A DNA stretch of 64,000 nucleotides from Micromonospora sp. WMMD1082 (GCF_029626175.1 NZ_JARUBM010000002.1:1736001-1800000), one strand, 5' to 3'. Counted from the first letter of the stretch, positions 52,908 to 62,072 are shown. Translations and numbers: made by a program. The notes: generated by a model not told the origin, from the sequence alone.

Positions 52908-53281
52908 CCAGCGGCCCTCGGCGGTATGCGGTGACCGCCCACGGCCCGGTCCTGCCCATCTGGAGCTGCGGCGGCTGCGACCTGCCCTGGCCCTGCCCGA
53001 CCCGGCGGCGGGAACTACGCGCGGAGTACGCCGACGCCCCCGTGTCCCTGGCCCTCTACCTCGGCGCCTACCTCGTCCAAGCCTCCAAGGACATGCCCTG
53101 GGCACCGGCCGGCGCGCTGCACCGACGCTTCATCGGCTGGACCAGACAACCGCCGGAAGCAACCGCGCCTATCGAACCCGACCAAAACGGACACCCACCC
53201 GGCCGAATGACCGCCTGCGGCCCCGGTAGGGCGAACGTCCGACTCAGATCTTGGACAGTTCCCGTTAGCCACGAACGGTAA
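52904..53281 (+). CDS. small cysteine-motif protein of unknown function (XRE cassette, gene 3)
   Basis: 125-aa protein with AGGAGG 7 nt before its GTG. The N-terminal half is distinctive: GPVLPIWSCGGCDLPWPCPTRRRELRAEY contains a C-x2-C-x5-C group that could bind metal. Residues 45-85 (SLALYLGAYLVQASKDMPWAPAGALHRRFIGWTR) look helical. The last 35 residues are low in structure and the stop lies in a hairpin, so the original C-terminus may have been altered by that repeat. No FMN, NTP or nuclease motif is seen. Function is not assigned. Confidence 0.65.
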   Translation: MTSGPRRYAVTAHGPVLPIWSCGGCDLPWPCPTRRRELRAEYADAPVSLALYLGAYLVQASKDMPWAPAGALHRRFIGWTRQPPEATAPIEPDQNGHPPGRMTACGPGRANVRLRSWTVPVSHER

Positions 53282-53294
53282 CGTTCCAAGATCT
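53246..53294. repeat. hairpin repeat overlapping the 3' end of the XRE cassette
   Basis: AGATCTTGG (53246-53254) pairs with CCAAGATCT (53286-53294), and an inner CCGTT...AACGG pair is also present. It covers the stop codon of the last cassette gene and may be a terminator or a dispersed repeat. Confidence 0.65.
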
Positions 53295-53360
53295 CGCACC
53301 TGCATCTCAGTGTTTGAGAACGGTGCCCATTGGGCGGGAGGGGTCAGCGTGGGCACCACA

Positions 53361-53398
53361 GATGCCGGCGGGCAGTAACCCGGCTGCCCGCCGGCATC
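53361..53398. terminator. strong hairpin between XRE cassette and purH
   Basis: Perfect 15-bp stem GATGCCGGCGGGCAG with CTGCCCGCCGGCATC around an 8-nt loop, extended by outer GGGCAC/GTGCCC after a small bulge. It lies between convergent transcripts. Confidence 0.8.
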
Positions 53399-53516
53399 AG
53401 CTGTGCCCTGGATCCGTCAGGCGTCCGGCCACGCCGCGCACCGACGAATCGCCCGATCAACGTGCAAGGGGGCGGCACAAGACCGTCCAACGACACGCCG
53501 ACCCGGCAAAGCACCA

Positions 53517-55088
53517 CTAGTGGAAGAAGTGGCGGGTGGCGGTGAGGTACATGGTGACGCCGGCCTGCTTGCAGGCGGCGATCACCTCCTCGTCGCGGAT
53601 CGAGCCGCCGGGCTGGACGATCGCCCGGATGCCGGCGTCGATGAGGATCTGTGGGCCGTCGGCGAAGGGGAAGAAGGCGTCCGAGGCGGCCACCGCGCCA
53701 CGCGCCCGGTCGGCACCGGCTCGGCTGACCGCCAGGCGGGCCGAGTCGACCCGGTTGACCTGACCCATCCCGACGCCGACGGTCGCACCGTCGGCCGCCA
53801 GCAGGATCGCGTTGCTCTTCACCGCGCGTACCGCCCGCCAGGCGAAGGCCAGGTCGGCCAGGGTGGCCGGATCCGCCGCCTCGCCGGTGGCCAGCCGCCA
53901 GGTCGCCGGGTCGTCGCCCGCGGCGTCGATGGCGTCGCGCAACTGCACCAGTACGCCGCCGGTGACCTGCCGCCACTCGGCCGGGCGCGGACGATACTCC
54001 GGCGCCCGCAGCAGCCGGATGTTCTTCTTGGCCTGAAGCGTCTCGGCCGCGCCGGGCTCGTAGCCGGGCGCCACCACGACCTCGGTGAAGATCTCGGCGA
54101 TCTGCCCGGCCAGCTCGACGGTGACCGGCCGGTTGACGGCGATGACCCCGCCGAAGGCGGAAACCGGGTCGCAGGCGTGCGCCTTGCGGTGCGCCTCGGC
54201 GACGTCCGCGCCGACCGCGATGCCGCACGGGTTGGCGTGCTTGATGACGGCCACCGCGGGCTGCTCGGCGAAGTCGTTCGCGGCCCGCCAGGCGGCGTCC
54301 GCGTCGACGTAGTTGTTGTAGGACATCTCCTTGCCGTGCAGCTGCTCGGCCTGCGCCAGGCCGGGCGGGCTGGCCGGGTCCGCGTAGAGCGCGGCGGCCT
54401 GGTGCGGGTTCTCGCCGTAGCGCAGCACCGCCTGCCGGCGCAGCGCCAGCCCGGCGAACTCGGGCCAGCCGTCGGCGGCCGGGGCGAGGGTGGCGGCGAA
54501 CCAGTCGGCGACCGCCACGTCGTACTCGGCGATGTCGGCGAAGGCGCGGGCGGCCAGCGCCCGACGCTGCGCCAGCGTGAAGCCGCCGCTGTCGAGGGCG
54601 GTCAGCAGCATCGGGTACGCGGCCGGATCGGTCACCACGGCCACCGAGGCGTGGTTCTTGGCGGCGGCCCGCACCATCGCCGGACCACCGATGTCGATCT
54701 GCTCGACGCACTCGTCCTGGCTCGCCCCGGAGGCGACGGTGGCCTGGAACGGGTACAGGTTGGACACCAGCAGGTCGATCCCGGCGATGCCGTGCTCGTC
54801 GAGCTGGGCGGCGTGGGTCTCCCTGCGCAGGTCGGCCAGGAGGCCGCCGTGGATCTTCGGGTGCAGCGTCTTCACCCGGCCGTCCAGGATCTCCGGGAAG
54901 CCGGTCACCTGCTCCACGGCGGTCACCGGCACGCCGGCGCCGGCGATCGTCGAAGCGGTGCTGCCGGTGGAGACGATTTCCACACCGGTGGCGTGCAGGG
55001 CACGGGCCAGCTCGACCAGGCCGGTCTTGTCGTAGACGCTGACCAGCGCCCGACGGATCGGGCGACGCCCGTCCTCAGTGGAACTCAC
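53517..55088 (-). CDS. purH: bifunctional AICAR transformylase / IMP cyclohydrolase
   Basis: 523-aa enzyme for the last two steps of IMP synthesis. The N-terminal MGS-like cyclohydrolase domain (residues 1-200, [25 protein letters not shown] [14 protein letters not shown]) is followed by the AICAR transformylase with the catalytic [13 protein letters not shown] and [11 protein letters not shown]. Length and motifs are complete. GTG at 55088 overlaps the purN stop by 4 nt, so the pair is coupled. 10-formyl-THF comes from the FolD product. Confidence 0.96.
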   Translation of the reverse strand: MSSTEDGRRPIRRALVSVYDKTGLVELARALHATGVEIVSTGSTASTIAGAGVPVTAVEQVTGFPEILDGRVKTLHPKIHGGLLADLRRETHAAQLDEHGIAGIDLLVSNLYPFQATVASGASQDECVEQIDIGGPAMVRAAAKNHASVAVVTDPAAYPMLLTALDSGGFTLAQRRALAARAFADIAEYDVAVADWFAATLAPAADGWPEFAGLALRRQAVLRYGENPHQAAALYADPASPPGLAQAEQLHGKEMSYNNYVDADAAWRAANDFAEQPAVAVIKHANPCGIAVGADVAEAHRKAHACDPVSAFGGVIAVNRPVTVELAGQIAEIFTEVVVAPGYEPGAAETLQAKKNIRLLRAPEYRPRPAEWRQVTGGVLVQLRDAIDAAGDDPATWRLATGEAADPATLADLAFAWRAVRAVKSNAILLAADGATVGVGMGQVNRVDSARLAVSRAGADRARGAVAASDAFFPFADGPQILIDAGIRAIVQPGGSIRDEEVIAACKQAGVTMYLTATRHFFH

Positions 55089-55696
55089 GGAACCGTGACC
55101 TTTCTACCGGTGATCGTCCAACCTTCGCGGACCAGCCGGCCGACGTGCTCGACGAGTTGGCGCCGCTCGGCCTCCTTGATGCGCTCGGTGAGCGTCTCGA
55201 CGTCGTCGCCGTCGCGCACCGGCACCGCCACCTGCGCGACGATCGGGCCGGTGTCCATCCCGGCATCGACGAAGAAGAGGGTGGCCCCGGTGACCTTCAC
55301 CCCGTAGGCGAGGGCGTCGCGCGGGCCGTGGATGCCGGGGAACGCCGGCAGCAACGTGTTGTGCGTGTTGAGGTAGCGGTCGCCGAAGGCGGCCAGGAAG
55401 CGCGGGCCGACCAGCTTCAGGAACCCGGCGGAGATGACCAGGTCGGGCCGGTGCTCGGCGACCCGCGCGGTGAGCGCGACGTCCCACTGCTCCCGGGTCG
55501 GATGGTCGCTGACCCGCTCCACGAACGCCGGCACGCCCGCCGCCGCGGCCCGGTCCAGCCCGGCGATCCCGTCGCGGTCCGCGCCCACCGCGACCACCCG
55601 TGCGCCGTACGCCGGCTCGACGGTCGCGTCCAGCAGGGCCTGGAGGTTGCTGCCGGAGCCGGAGACGAGGACGACGATGCGGGCGGGCTCGGTCAC
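55085..55696 (-). CDS. purN: phosphoribosylglycinamide formyltransferase
   Basis: 203-aa enzyme that formylates GAR in purine synthesis using 10-formyl-THF. Motifs are [16 protein letters not shown], the catalytic [10 protein letters not shown] (Asn-His pair region) and [16 protein letters not shown]. It is first in a purN-purH operon. The GTG start lies 6 nt after TAGGGT and lacks a ribosome site, so it is probably leaderless. The gene order perM / purN-purH matches mycobacteria. Confidence 0.95.
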   Translation of the reverse strand: MTEPARIVVLVSGSGSNLQALLDATVEPAYGARVVAVGADRDGIAGLDRAAAAGVPAFVERVSDHPTREQWDVALTARVAEHRPDLVISAGFLKLVGPRFLAAFGDRYLNTHNTLLPAFPGIHGPRDALAYGVKVTGATLFFVDAGMDTGPIVAQVAVPVRDGDDVETLTERIKEAERRQLVEHVGRLVREGWTITGRKVTVP

Positions 55697-55702
55697 CGGC
55701 TC

Positions 55703-55708
55703 ACCCTA
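55703..55708 (-). promoter_or_regulatory. -10 box TAGGGT, leaderless purN
   Basis: On the minus strand TAGGGT ends 6 nt before the purN GTG. There is no Shine-Dalgarno sequence. Confidence 0.5.
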
Positions 55709-55854
55709 TCCGGCAGCCGGACGGCGCCCAGACGCTGGGCAGCGCACCCTTGCGTGACTGCCGGTTTCGCGCGGACCGGGTACGCTGCCGGTCGCCTGGG
55801 ACCGGCGCGGCCGGCCCGCACCCGACAACGAACGCACGTGAGGAGCACCTCAAC

Positions 55855-56154
55855 ATGGAGCCCGGATACCCGTCCCAGCCGCCCCAGCAGATCGACAACA
55901 ACATGACAATGTCGATCGTCGCGGTCCTCCTGTTCTGGCCGCTGGCCATCCCCGCGATCATCAACGCCTCGAAGGTCAACCCGCTGCTCCAGCAGGGCGA
56001 CTACGCCGGCGCGCAGGCCGCCGCGGCCGAATCGAAGAAGTGGTCCAAGCTAGCCCTGATCGTCGGCGGCATCTGGATCGCGCTCGTCCTGGTGTGCTGC
56101 ATCGGTGGCAGCGTGCTCGGCGCGCTCAACAGCGGCACCGCGATGGGCTACTGA
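55855..56154 (+). CDS. CD225/dispanin-type small membrane protein
   Basis: 99-aa protein with a short Pro-rich head and two membrane segments (residues about 18-38 and 68-90). The cytoplasmic stretch between them, INASKVNPLLQQGDYAGAQAAAAESKKWSKLAL, is the CD225/dispanin signature shared with bacterial relatives and animal IFITM proteins. Function in bacteria is unknown. GAGGAG lies 11 nt before the ATG. The DUF4190 gene follows after 5 nt and is probably co-transcribed. Confidence 0.85.
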   Translation: MEPGYPSQPPQQIDNNMTMSIVAVLLFWPLAIPAIINASKVNPLLQQGDYAGAQAAAAESKKWSKLALIVGGIWIALVLVCCIGGSVLGALNSGTAMGY

Positions 56155-56159
56155 GCCGG

Positions 56160-56819
56160 ATGCAGCCTGGTAACCCCGGTCAGGACCCGTACGGTCAGCA
56201 GCCGCACGGGGATCCGACCGCGCCGCCCCCGACCAACCCCTACGCCCCGCCGCCGGCCAATCCGTACGCGCCGCCGCCGGCCAACCCGTACACGCCGCCG
56301 GCGGATCCACACACGCCCCCGGCCGATCCCTACACACCGCCGGCGGACCCGTACGGCCAGCAGCCCCCGACCTCGGGGCAGCCGTACGGCCAGCCGCCGG
56401 CCTCCGGCGCACCGTACGACCCGTACGCCCCACCGGTCAGTGGCCAGCCACCGGCGTACGGGCAGCCACCGGCGTACGGCCAGCCCTACCCCGACCCGTA
56501 CGCCCCGCCGCAGCCGTACGGTGGCACGCCGATGTATCCGCACGCCGGCTTTGCCGGCGGGTCGGGCCAGCAGAACACGCTCGGCCTGGTGGGGATGATC
56601 CTCGGCATCGCGTCGATCCCGCTGGCCTGCTGCTACCTCGGCATCCCGCTGGGGCTCGCCGCGCTGGTGACCGGCTGGATGGGCAAGCAGAAGGCCGATC
56701 AGGGTCTGGCCAGCAACTCCGGCCAGGCGCTCGCCGGCCTGATCTGCGGCGCGGTCGGCGTGCTGTTCGGCGTGCTCCAGATCGTGCTGGTGGCGCTCGG
56801 ATTCGCGCTCGACTCGTGA
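56160..56819 (+). CDS. DUF4190 membrane protein with Pro/Tyr-rich repeat head
   Basis: 219-aa protein. Residues 1-130 are low complexity, built from repeats such as NPYAPPPA, ADPYTPP and SGQPPAYGQ, rich in Pro, Tyr and Gly. Residues 135-219 are a DUF4190 domain with two helices (LGLVGMILGIASIPLACC and ALAGLICGAVGVLFGVLQIVLVAL). The head is cytoplasmic and probably unstructured. ATG 56160 begins 5 nt after the CD225 gene. Function is unknown. A hairpin terminator follows at 56851. Confidence 0.85.
   Translation: MQPGNPGQDPYGQQPHGDPTAPPPTNPYAPPPANPYAPPPANPYTPPADPHTPPADPYTPPADPYGQQPPTSGQPYGQPPASGAPYDPYAPPVSGQPPAYGQPPAYGQPYPDPYAPPQPYGGTPMYPHAGFAGGSGQQNTLGLVGMILGIASIPLACCYLGIPLGLAALVTGWMGKQKADQGLASNSGQALAGLICGAVGVLFGVLQIVLVALGFALDS
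56220..56370 (+). repeat. in-frame repeats encoding NPYAPPPA/ADPYTPP
   Basis: Imperfect 21-27-nt units with shared GCCGCCGGCCAACCCGTAC-like cores repeat six or seven times and encode Pro-Tyr motifs. The copies are similar at DNA level, so unequal recombination could change their number. Confidence 0.65.
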
Positions 56820-56850
56820 GCAAGGCAGGTCTGACACTTCAGAGGTAGGT

Positions 56851-56884
56851 CGAGGGGCGCTCCGCACCGCCGGGGCGCCCCTCG
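56851..56884. terminator. hairpin terminator between DUF4190 gene and perM
   Basis: CGAGGGGCGC pairs with GCGCCCCTCG around a 14-nt loop, 32 nt after the DUF4190 gene stop and just past the converging perM stop. Confidence 0.75.
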
Positions 56885-56912
56885 CCGCTTTCCGGGTGAG
56901 CCGGGTGGGCGG

Positions 56913-58205
56913 TCAGCGGGCGAGACGGGTGAGCCAGCGGGTCGCGGCGGCACCGAGCAGCGCGCCGCCACCGATCACCATGGTGGTCGCGAGCGCCACC
57001 TGCCAGCCGCTCGGCCCGACCTCGGCCAGCCGGCCACCGCCCAGCGGCCCACCGGATGCCTGGGCGGCGACGCCCAGCAACACCCCGGCGACCGGCCCGG
57101 CGAGTGCCGCCGGGGCGAGCAGCCGCCGCCAGGGCAGCGGCCCACGCTCGGCGGGGGTCGACCGCAGCAGCGGGCGGGCGTGCAGCCAACCGGTAACCAT
57201 CCCCACCAGCACCGGCACCGCGAGCACCACGGCCGATTCGAGCCCGTCGACCGGCCCGCTCGGCAGGCCGGCGACGAGCGGCAGGGCCGGCAACGCGCCG
57301 ACCGACACCTCGCTGGTGCGTACCACCGTGTCGGTGCCCAGGGCGAAGCCGGGGCCGAGCAGGTAGCTGGCCGACCAGACGGTGACGTTGGGTGCGTACG
57401 CGAGGCTGACCAGGGTGATCCCGGCCTGTCCGGCCACTCCGGTGCGGTAGGCGCCGATCAGGTCGGCGGCGTCACCGCCACCGGTCGCCACGGCCAGTCC
57501 GGCCACCGCCGCCCCCGCACCGAGCAGCACGAGAGCCGCCACCAGACCGGCGCGTGCCCCCTCGCGCAGCGGCATCGGCGCCCCCGCGGTGACGACCTCG
57601 GCGACCCTGGTCGTCCGGGCCGCACCGGCGCCCGCCGCGAGCGCGCCGACGACGGCGAGCGTCAGCCCGGCCCGCACCGGCGACACGCCGGGGCCGCCGG
57701 CACCGACCAGCACCGCCACCAGCGCCCCCAGCAGCCCGTACGAGACGCCGACCGCCGTCGCGACGGCGAGCGTACGACCGGGTGACCGGGTACCGCGGAC
57801 ACCGATCGCGCGGCTGGCGTGCACCCCGGCGCGGATGAGTCGCCACCCGGCCAGCGCGGTCACCGCCAGCGGGGCCAGGCCCAGCGGGCCGGTGGCCGTG
57901 GCCAGGGGCACCCCGTGCCCGAGGAGCCAGCCCGCCGCCCCCGCCCGTGCGGCGCCGGGCAGGCTGGCGGCACCCTCGCTGACCTGGAACAGCCAGAGCA
58001 CCACCGCCACGGGCAGCCAGGACGTGAGCGCGGCCCCACCGGCGGCGACCAGCGCGGCGACCGCCAGCGGCGCGTGACTGCGACGCGGTTGCCCGGCCCG
58101 GGGCAGCGGCACCCGGCGCGGCGGGCCGGCACGACCGGGCGGCCGGGCGCCGGCTCCGCGGGCATCGGCGGCCCGGCGCGGCTGGTCAGGGGTGACAAAG
58201 GACAT
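56913..58205 (-). CDS. perM: DUF6350 / PerM-like multi-span membrane protein
   Basis: 430-aa integral membrane protein with ten or more hydrophobic segments starting near residue 48 and a basic Pro/Arg-rich cytoplasmic head. It matches the DUF6350 family by composition and by location: in M. tuberculosis perM (Rv0955) lies between sucCD and purN-purH, as here. PerM supports divisome stability there; the role here is inferred. ATG 58205 starts MSFVTPDQPRRAADA; the frame runs 60 codons further upstream but overlaps the divergent small gene. CAGAGT about 7 nt upstream may be a -10. Confidence 0.75.
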   Translation of the reverse strand: MSFVTPDQPRRAADARGAGARPPGRAGPPRRVPLPRAGQPRRSHAPLAVAALVAAGGAALTSWLPVAVVLWLFQVSEGAASLPGAARAGAAGWLLGHGVPLATATGPLGLAPLAVTALAGWRLIRAGVHASRAIGVRGTRSPGRTLAVATAVGVSYGLLGALVAVLVGAGGPGVSPVRAGLTLAVVGALAAGAGAARTTRVAEVVTAGAPMPLREGARAGLVAALVLLGAGAAVAGLAVATGGGDAADLIGAYRTGVAGQAGITLVSLAYAPNVTVWSASYLLGPGFALGTDTVVRTSEVSVGALPALPLVAGLPSGPVDGLESAVVLAVPVLVGMVTGWLHARPLLRSTPAERGPLPWRRLLAPAALAGPVAGVLLGVAAQASGGPLGGGRLAEVGPSGWQVALATTMVIGGGALLGAAATRWLTRLAR

Positions 58206-58366
58206 CGGCTCTACTCTGGCATGCCGGCCCGGCGCCGGCTGCCCGACACCCACCCCACCAGGGCGGCGAGTTCGCCTGATCCGGCGTGCGGGAGCAACCG
58301 CCTCCTCTAGCCTCGGCAGAGGGACCGTGACCGACGTCGCGGCAGCAAGCGACCCGGAGGGAAGTC

Positions 58367-58627
58367 GTGAACGCTCCGTACCCACCGCCCCCGCCGCCGC
58401 CCGCCGGCCGGGACCGCACGACCCTCTGGGGCGTGCTGGGCATCGTGACCGGTGTGCTCTGCTGCGGCATCCTCGGCATCGTCTTCGGCTGGCTGTCGGT
58501 CCGCGACGCCAAGCGGTACGGGAAGTCGCCGGTGCTCGGTTACGTGGCCATCGCCCTGGGCGTGCTCAACATCGTCGTCAGCCTGATCCTGCGGGCGACC
58601 GGGAACTACCCGTACTGGAACCGCTGA
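58367..58627 (+). CDS. small DUF4190 membrane protein
   Basis: 86-aa protein with a proline head (APYPPPPPPPAG) and a two-helix DUF4190 domain (TLWGVLGIVTGVLCCGILGIVFGWL and VLGYVAIALGVLNIVVSLIL). It is a short relative of the protein at 56.2 kb. GGAGGGAAG lies before the GTG. It occupies the gap between perM and sucD, as the membrane-protein genes do in mycobacteria. Function is unknown. Confidence 0.8.
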   Translation: MNAPYPPPPPPPAGRDRTTLWGVLGIVTGVLCCGILGIVFGWLSVRDAKRYGKSPVLGYVAIALGVLNIVVSLILRATGNYPYWNR

Positions 58628-58671
58628 GGGGCCGACCTGCCGGTCGACCCCCCAGTATCCGAACGCTCCGC

Positions 58672-59559
58672 TCAGCCGGCGGACATGATCCCGCGCATCA
58701 GCTTGGCGGTCTCGGTCGGCGTCTTGCCGACCTTGACGCCGACCGCCTCCAGCGCCGCCTTCTTCGCGTCGGCGGTGCCCGCCGAGCCGGAGATGATCGC
58801 GCCGGCGTGCCCCATGGTCTTGCCGGGCGGTGCGGTGAAGCCGGCGATGTAGCCGACCACCGGCTTGGTGACGTTGGCCTTGATGAACTCCGCCGCCCGC
58901 TCCTCGGCGTCACCACCGATCTCACCGATCATGACGATGGCGTCGGTGTCCGGGTCCGCCTCGAACGCCGCCAGCGCGTCGATGTGGGTCGTCCCGATGA
59001 TCGGGTCACCCCCGATGCCGACACAGGTCGAGAAGCCGATGTCGCGCAGCTCGTACATCATCTGGTAGGTCAGCGTGCCGCTCTTGCTGACCAGGCCGAT
59101 CCGGCCGGTGCCGGTGATGTCGGCCGGGATGATGCCGGCGTTGGAGGCACCCGGGGAGGCGATGCCGGGGCAGTTCGGGCCGATGATCCGGGTCCGCTCG
59201 CCCTTCGCCACGTTGTACGCCCAGAAGGCGGCGGTGTCGTGCACCGGCACCCCCTCGGTGATCACCACGGCCAGCGGGATCTCGGCGTCGATCGCCTCGA
59301 TGACCGCGCCCTTGGTGAACTGCGGCGGTACGAAGATGACCGTGACGTCCGCGCCGGTGTCCTTCATGGCGTCGGCGACGCCCGCGAAGACCGGCAGCTC
59401 GGTGCCGTCGAAGTCGACCGTGGTGCCCGCCTTGCGCGGGTTGACGCCGCCGACGACATTCGTGCCGGCCGCGAGCATCCGCCGGGTGTGCTTGGAACCC
59501 TCGGACCCGGTCATGCCCTGCACGATGACCTTCGAGTCCTTGGTCAGCCAGATAGCCAT
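58672..59559 (-). CDS. sucD: succinyl-CoA synthetase alpha subunit
   Basis: 295-aa subunit that carries CoA binding and the phosphohistidine. The CoA site begins [18 protein letters not shown], and the active histidine is in [12 protein letters not shown], followed by [16 protein letters not shown]. With SucC it converts succinyl-CoA to succinate and makes ATP or GTP in the TCA cycle. It begins 2 nt after the sucC stop. Complete and normal length. Confidence 0.97.
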   Translation of the reverse strand: MAIWLTKDSKVIVQGMTGSEGSKHTRRMLAAGTNVVGGVNPRKAGTTVDFDGTELPVFAGVADAMKDTGADVTVIFVPPQFTKGAVIEAIDAEIPLAVVITEGVPVHDTAAFWAYNVAKGERTRIIGPNCPGIASPGASNAGIIPADITGTGRIGLVSKSGTLTYQMMYELRDIGFSTCVGIGGDPIIGTTHIDALAAFEADPDTDAIVMIGEIGGDAEERAAEFIKANVTKPVVGYIAGFTAPPGKTMGHAGAIISGSAGTADAKKAALEAVGVKVGKTPTETAKLMRGIMSAG

Positions 59560-59561
59560 CG

Positions 59562-60740
59562 TCAGACCCCCGTAGCCGCCAGCTCGGCGGCCCGCTCGGC
59601 CGCGCCGTCCATGGTGTCGACCCGCTCGATCAGCGGGTTGTTCGCGCCGTCCAGGATCGCTCGACCGGCCTCGGCGTTGTTGCCGTCCAGGCGGACGACG
59701 AGCGGCTTGCTGACCCGCTCGCCCCGCTGCTCCAGCAGGGCCAGCGCCTGCACGATGCCGTTGGCGACCGCGTCGCAGGCGGTGATGCCGCCGAAGACGT
59801 TGACGAAGACGCTCTTGACCGACGGGTCGGAGAGCACGATCTCCAGGCCGTTGGCCATGACCGCGGCGCTGGCTCCGCCGCCGATGTCGAGGAAGTTGGC
59901 CGGCTTGACGTTGCCGTGCCGCTCGCCGGCGTAGGCGACCACGTCGAGCGTGGACATGACCAGACCCGCGCCGTTGCCGATGATGCCGACCTCGCCGTCG
60001 AGCTTGACGTAGTTGAGGTCCTTCTCCTTGGCGGCCTGCTCCAGCGGATCCACCGCCGCCTGGTCGACCAGGGCCTCGTGGTCGGGGTGCCGGAAGCCGG
60101 CGTTCTCGTCGAGCGAGATCTTGGCGTCCAGCAGCAGCAGCGTGCCGTCACCGGTCTTGGCCAGCGGGTTCACCTCGACCAGGGTGGCGTCCTCGGCGAC
60201 GAATGCGCGCCACAGGCCCACGGCGACCTCGACGACCTGGTCGGCGACCTCGGCGGGGAAGCCGGCGGCGCTGACGATCTCCCGCGCCTTCGCCTCGTCC
60301 ACGCCCTTGACGGCGTCGATCGGGGCCTTGACGACCTTGTCCGGGGTCTCGGCGGCGACCTGCTCGATGTCCATGCCGCCGGCCACGCTGGCGATGCAGA
60401 GGAAGGTGCGGTTCGCCCGGTCGAGCAGGTACGAGAAGTAGTACTCCTCGGCCACGTCGGCGGTCACCGTGATCATGACCTTGTGGACCGTGTGACCCTT
60501 GATGTCCATGCCGAGGATGTCGGTGGCGCGGGCCACCGTCTCCTCCGCGCCCTCGGCCAGCTTGACGCCGCCCGCCTTGCCTCGCCCGCCGACCTTCACC
60601 TGCGCCTTGACGACCACCCGGCCGCCGAGGCGTTCGGCGAGCGCGCGGGCCTCCTCAGGGGTCGTGGCGACGCCGCCGGCGAGCACGGGAAGCCCGTGCC
60701 GCTCGAACAGGTCCCGCCCCTGGTACTCGTACAGGTCCAC
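59562..60740 (-). CDS. sucC: succinyl-CoA synthetase beta subunit
   Basis: 392-aa ATP-grasp subunit. The N-terminus [19 protein letters not shown], the nucleotide loop [20 protein letters not shown], the metal region VEVNPLAKT and NFLDIGGGA are all present. The GTG start at 60740 gives the family N-terminus; the frame is open to 60935 but codes nothing conserved there. First gene of sucCD; the promoter lies in the 457-bp gap upstream. Confidence 0.96.
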   Translation of the reverse strand: MDLYEYQGRDLFERHGLPVLAGGVATTPEEARALAERLGGRVVVKAQVKVGGRGKAGGVKLAEGAEETVARATDILGMDIKGHTVHKVMITVTADVAEEYYFSYLLDRANRTFLCIASVAGGMDIEQVAAETPDKVVKAPIDAVKGVDEAKAREIVSAAGFPAEVADQVVEVAVGLWRAFVAEDATLVEVNPLAKTGDGTLLLLDAKISLDENAGFRHPDHEALVDQAAVDPLEQAAKEKDLNYVKLDGEVGIIGNGAGLVMSTLDVVAYAGERHGNVKPANFLDIGGGASAAVMANGLEIVLSDPSVKSVFVNVFGGITACDAVANGIVQALALLEQRGERVSKPLVVRLDGNNAEAGRAILDGANNPLIERVDTMDGAAERAAELAATGV

Positions 60741-61197
60741 GATTGCGCGTCCCGTCCCGTCTCCGCGGCGCACCGTCGCGCCGCCACCAGCGTATGGAAA
60801 GAAAACAGTGCGATGCCTGACATCAGTTGAAGTTGACGCAGGCCATTGGGCGCAGCCTAGCGATGCCGGCACGGCCGGCAACCGAGCGGGTGCGTGGTGT
60901 GCGGTAATGCACAACCGGGGCCGACCCTGCGTCACCGGCGCGGCACCGGCCGGGTGGCGGACCGCCCGGCGTCACCCGTTCGAGCGATCTTGTCGGGCCG
61001 GTGACGGATCTCGGTGGTCCCGCGTAACCCCGCCGGAGGGCCGTCGTTGAGTCAGGTGTCGGAGCGCTGGAGAGCGCGAAGACGGAAACGGCCGATGCCC
61101 TGTCGGTCGAGGGGTGGCGGCGGGGCATCGTGCATAGAGGGGCCGGACGTGTGAGGGGTGCGTCCGGCCCCTCCCCCTGTGCTGAGGACCCCTGTGC
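60741..61197 (-). promoter_or_regulatory. gene-free stretch upstream of sucCD
   Basis: 457 bp without a supported gene. Near sucC it has an AT-rich stretch (about 60793-60836, with GTTTTCTTTCC on the minus strand), a probable promoter area; the likely leader ends in a GGGACGGGACG weak ribosome site. The far end holds the terminator of the B12-binding gene (61137-61173). Confidence 0.45.
61137..61173. terminator. hairpin terminator of the B12-binding gene
   Basis: GAGGGGCCGGACG pairs perfectly with CGTCCGGCCCCTC around about 11 nt, 25 nt beyond the gene's stop in the minus direction. Confidence 0.8.
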
Positions 61198-61602
61198 TCA
61201 GGCCACCGGCTGGGCGACGTTGCGGCGGACCCACTCCACGATGGACTGGGTGGTGGCGCCCGGAGTGAAGATCTTGGCTACCCCGAGCCGTTCGAGTTCT
61301 GGAAGGTCGGCCTCCGGGATGATGCCGCCGCCGAAGACCACGATGTCCCGGGCGTCCCGCTCGTCGAGCAGTTCGAGGACCCGGCGGAACAGCGTCATGT
61401 GCGCTCCGGAGAGCACCGAGAGACCGACGGCGTCGGCGTCCTCCTGGATCGCGGTCTCCACGATCTGCTCCGGGGTCTGATGCAGGCCGGTGTAGATGAC
61501 CTCCATGCCGGCGTCCCGGAGGGCGCGCGCCACCACCTTGGCACCACGGTCGTGGCCGTCCAGGCCCGGCTTGGCGACGACGACCCGAACACGAGAGCTC
61601 AT
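61198..61602 (-). CDS. free-standing cobalamin-binding domain protein
   Basis: 134-aa protein that is only a B12-binding Rossmann domain, like the C-terminus or small part of methylmalonyl-CoA mutase. The cobalamin-ligand motif DxHxxG is in [11 protein letters not shown] (D15, H17, G20); the SxL motif is in GLSVLSGAH and the GG loop in [13 protein letters not shown]. It may be a partner for a separately encoded mutase large subunit, whose product succinyl-CoA is the substrate of the SucCD enzyme encoded next door. No mutase gene is in the window. The ATG is preceded by AAAGGGATG. Confidence 0.9.
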   Translation of the reverse strand: MSSRVRVVVAKPGLDGHDRGAKVVARALRDAGMEVIYTGLHQTPEQIVETAIQEDADAVGLSVLSGAHMTLFRRVLELLDERDARDIVVFGGGIIPEADLPELERLGVAKIFTPGATTQSIVEWVRRNVAQPVA

Positions 61603-62072
61603 CTGGGCATCCCTTTCACCGGCTCCGCGGCAATCACCTGAACGAACGGTAACCCGCCCGGTCGTCGCCGGGGAACGGGGGCCGGGTAGATCGCGGCCGC
61701 CACCGCCGCCGGGCGGAACCGCCGGCAGTCACGGACGCCACCGAGCACGGTGCCACCGCGACCTCACGCAGAGGCACGACCCACGCGAGCCGCGTCAAGG
61801 GGGACGACTCCGCCGATCGGTCACAGTGTGCGACGAACGGAGGATAAGGAGGACGCCCTTCCACTGCCGCGAGCCATGACAATCACGGATGGAAAGGGAC
61901 AGAATGGTGCAGGCAATTCGGCGCTCCGGCTTGTGGCACGACTGACGGTTGGCTACCGTGTCCACGGTTGTCATCAGGTCTACGGACGGGTGACGACGCG
62001 AACAGCCGACGCAGGGTCACCAGATCCAGCCGGCGGCTGATCCGCATCGGAACCCGACAACGGAGGGTATGC
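61603..62072 (+). promoter_or_regulatory. gene-free stretch upstream of the M23 peptidase
   Basis: 470 bp with no supported gene. It contains AGGAGGATAAGGAGGACG (about 61838-61856) not followed by a start at proper distance, a TTGGCTACCGTGTCC stretch near 61949 and the GGAGG ribosome site of the peptidase gene. A long structured leader is possible. I looked for the cyclic-di-AMP riboswitch that often precedes cell-wall hydrolases in actinobacteria and could not recognise it. Confidence 0.4.

Noticed and set aside
51332..53281. XRE cassette as a known toxin-antitoxin or DUF397 pair
   Set aside because: Neither small protein matches a toxin fold or the DUF397 pattern that I can recognise, so I left function open.
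61876..62040. 54-codon frame with AGGAGG upstream
   Set aside because: The ribosome-site-like sequence is about 22 nt from the ATG, too far, and the product has no recognisable features.
61603..62072. Possible cyclic-di-AMP (ydaO) riboswitch before the M23 peptidase
   Set aside because: Context is right, but I could not find the conserved ydaO core segments in order. A covariance-model search would be decisive.
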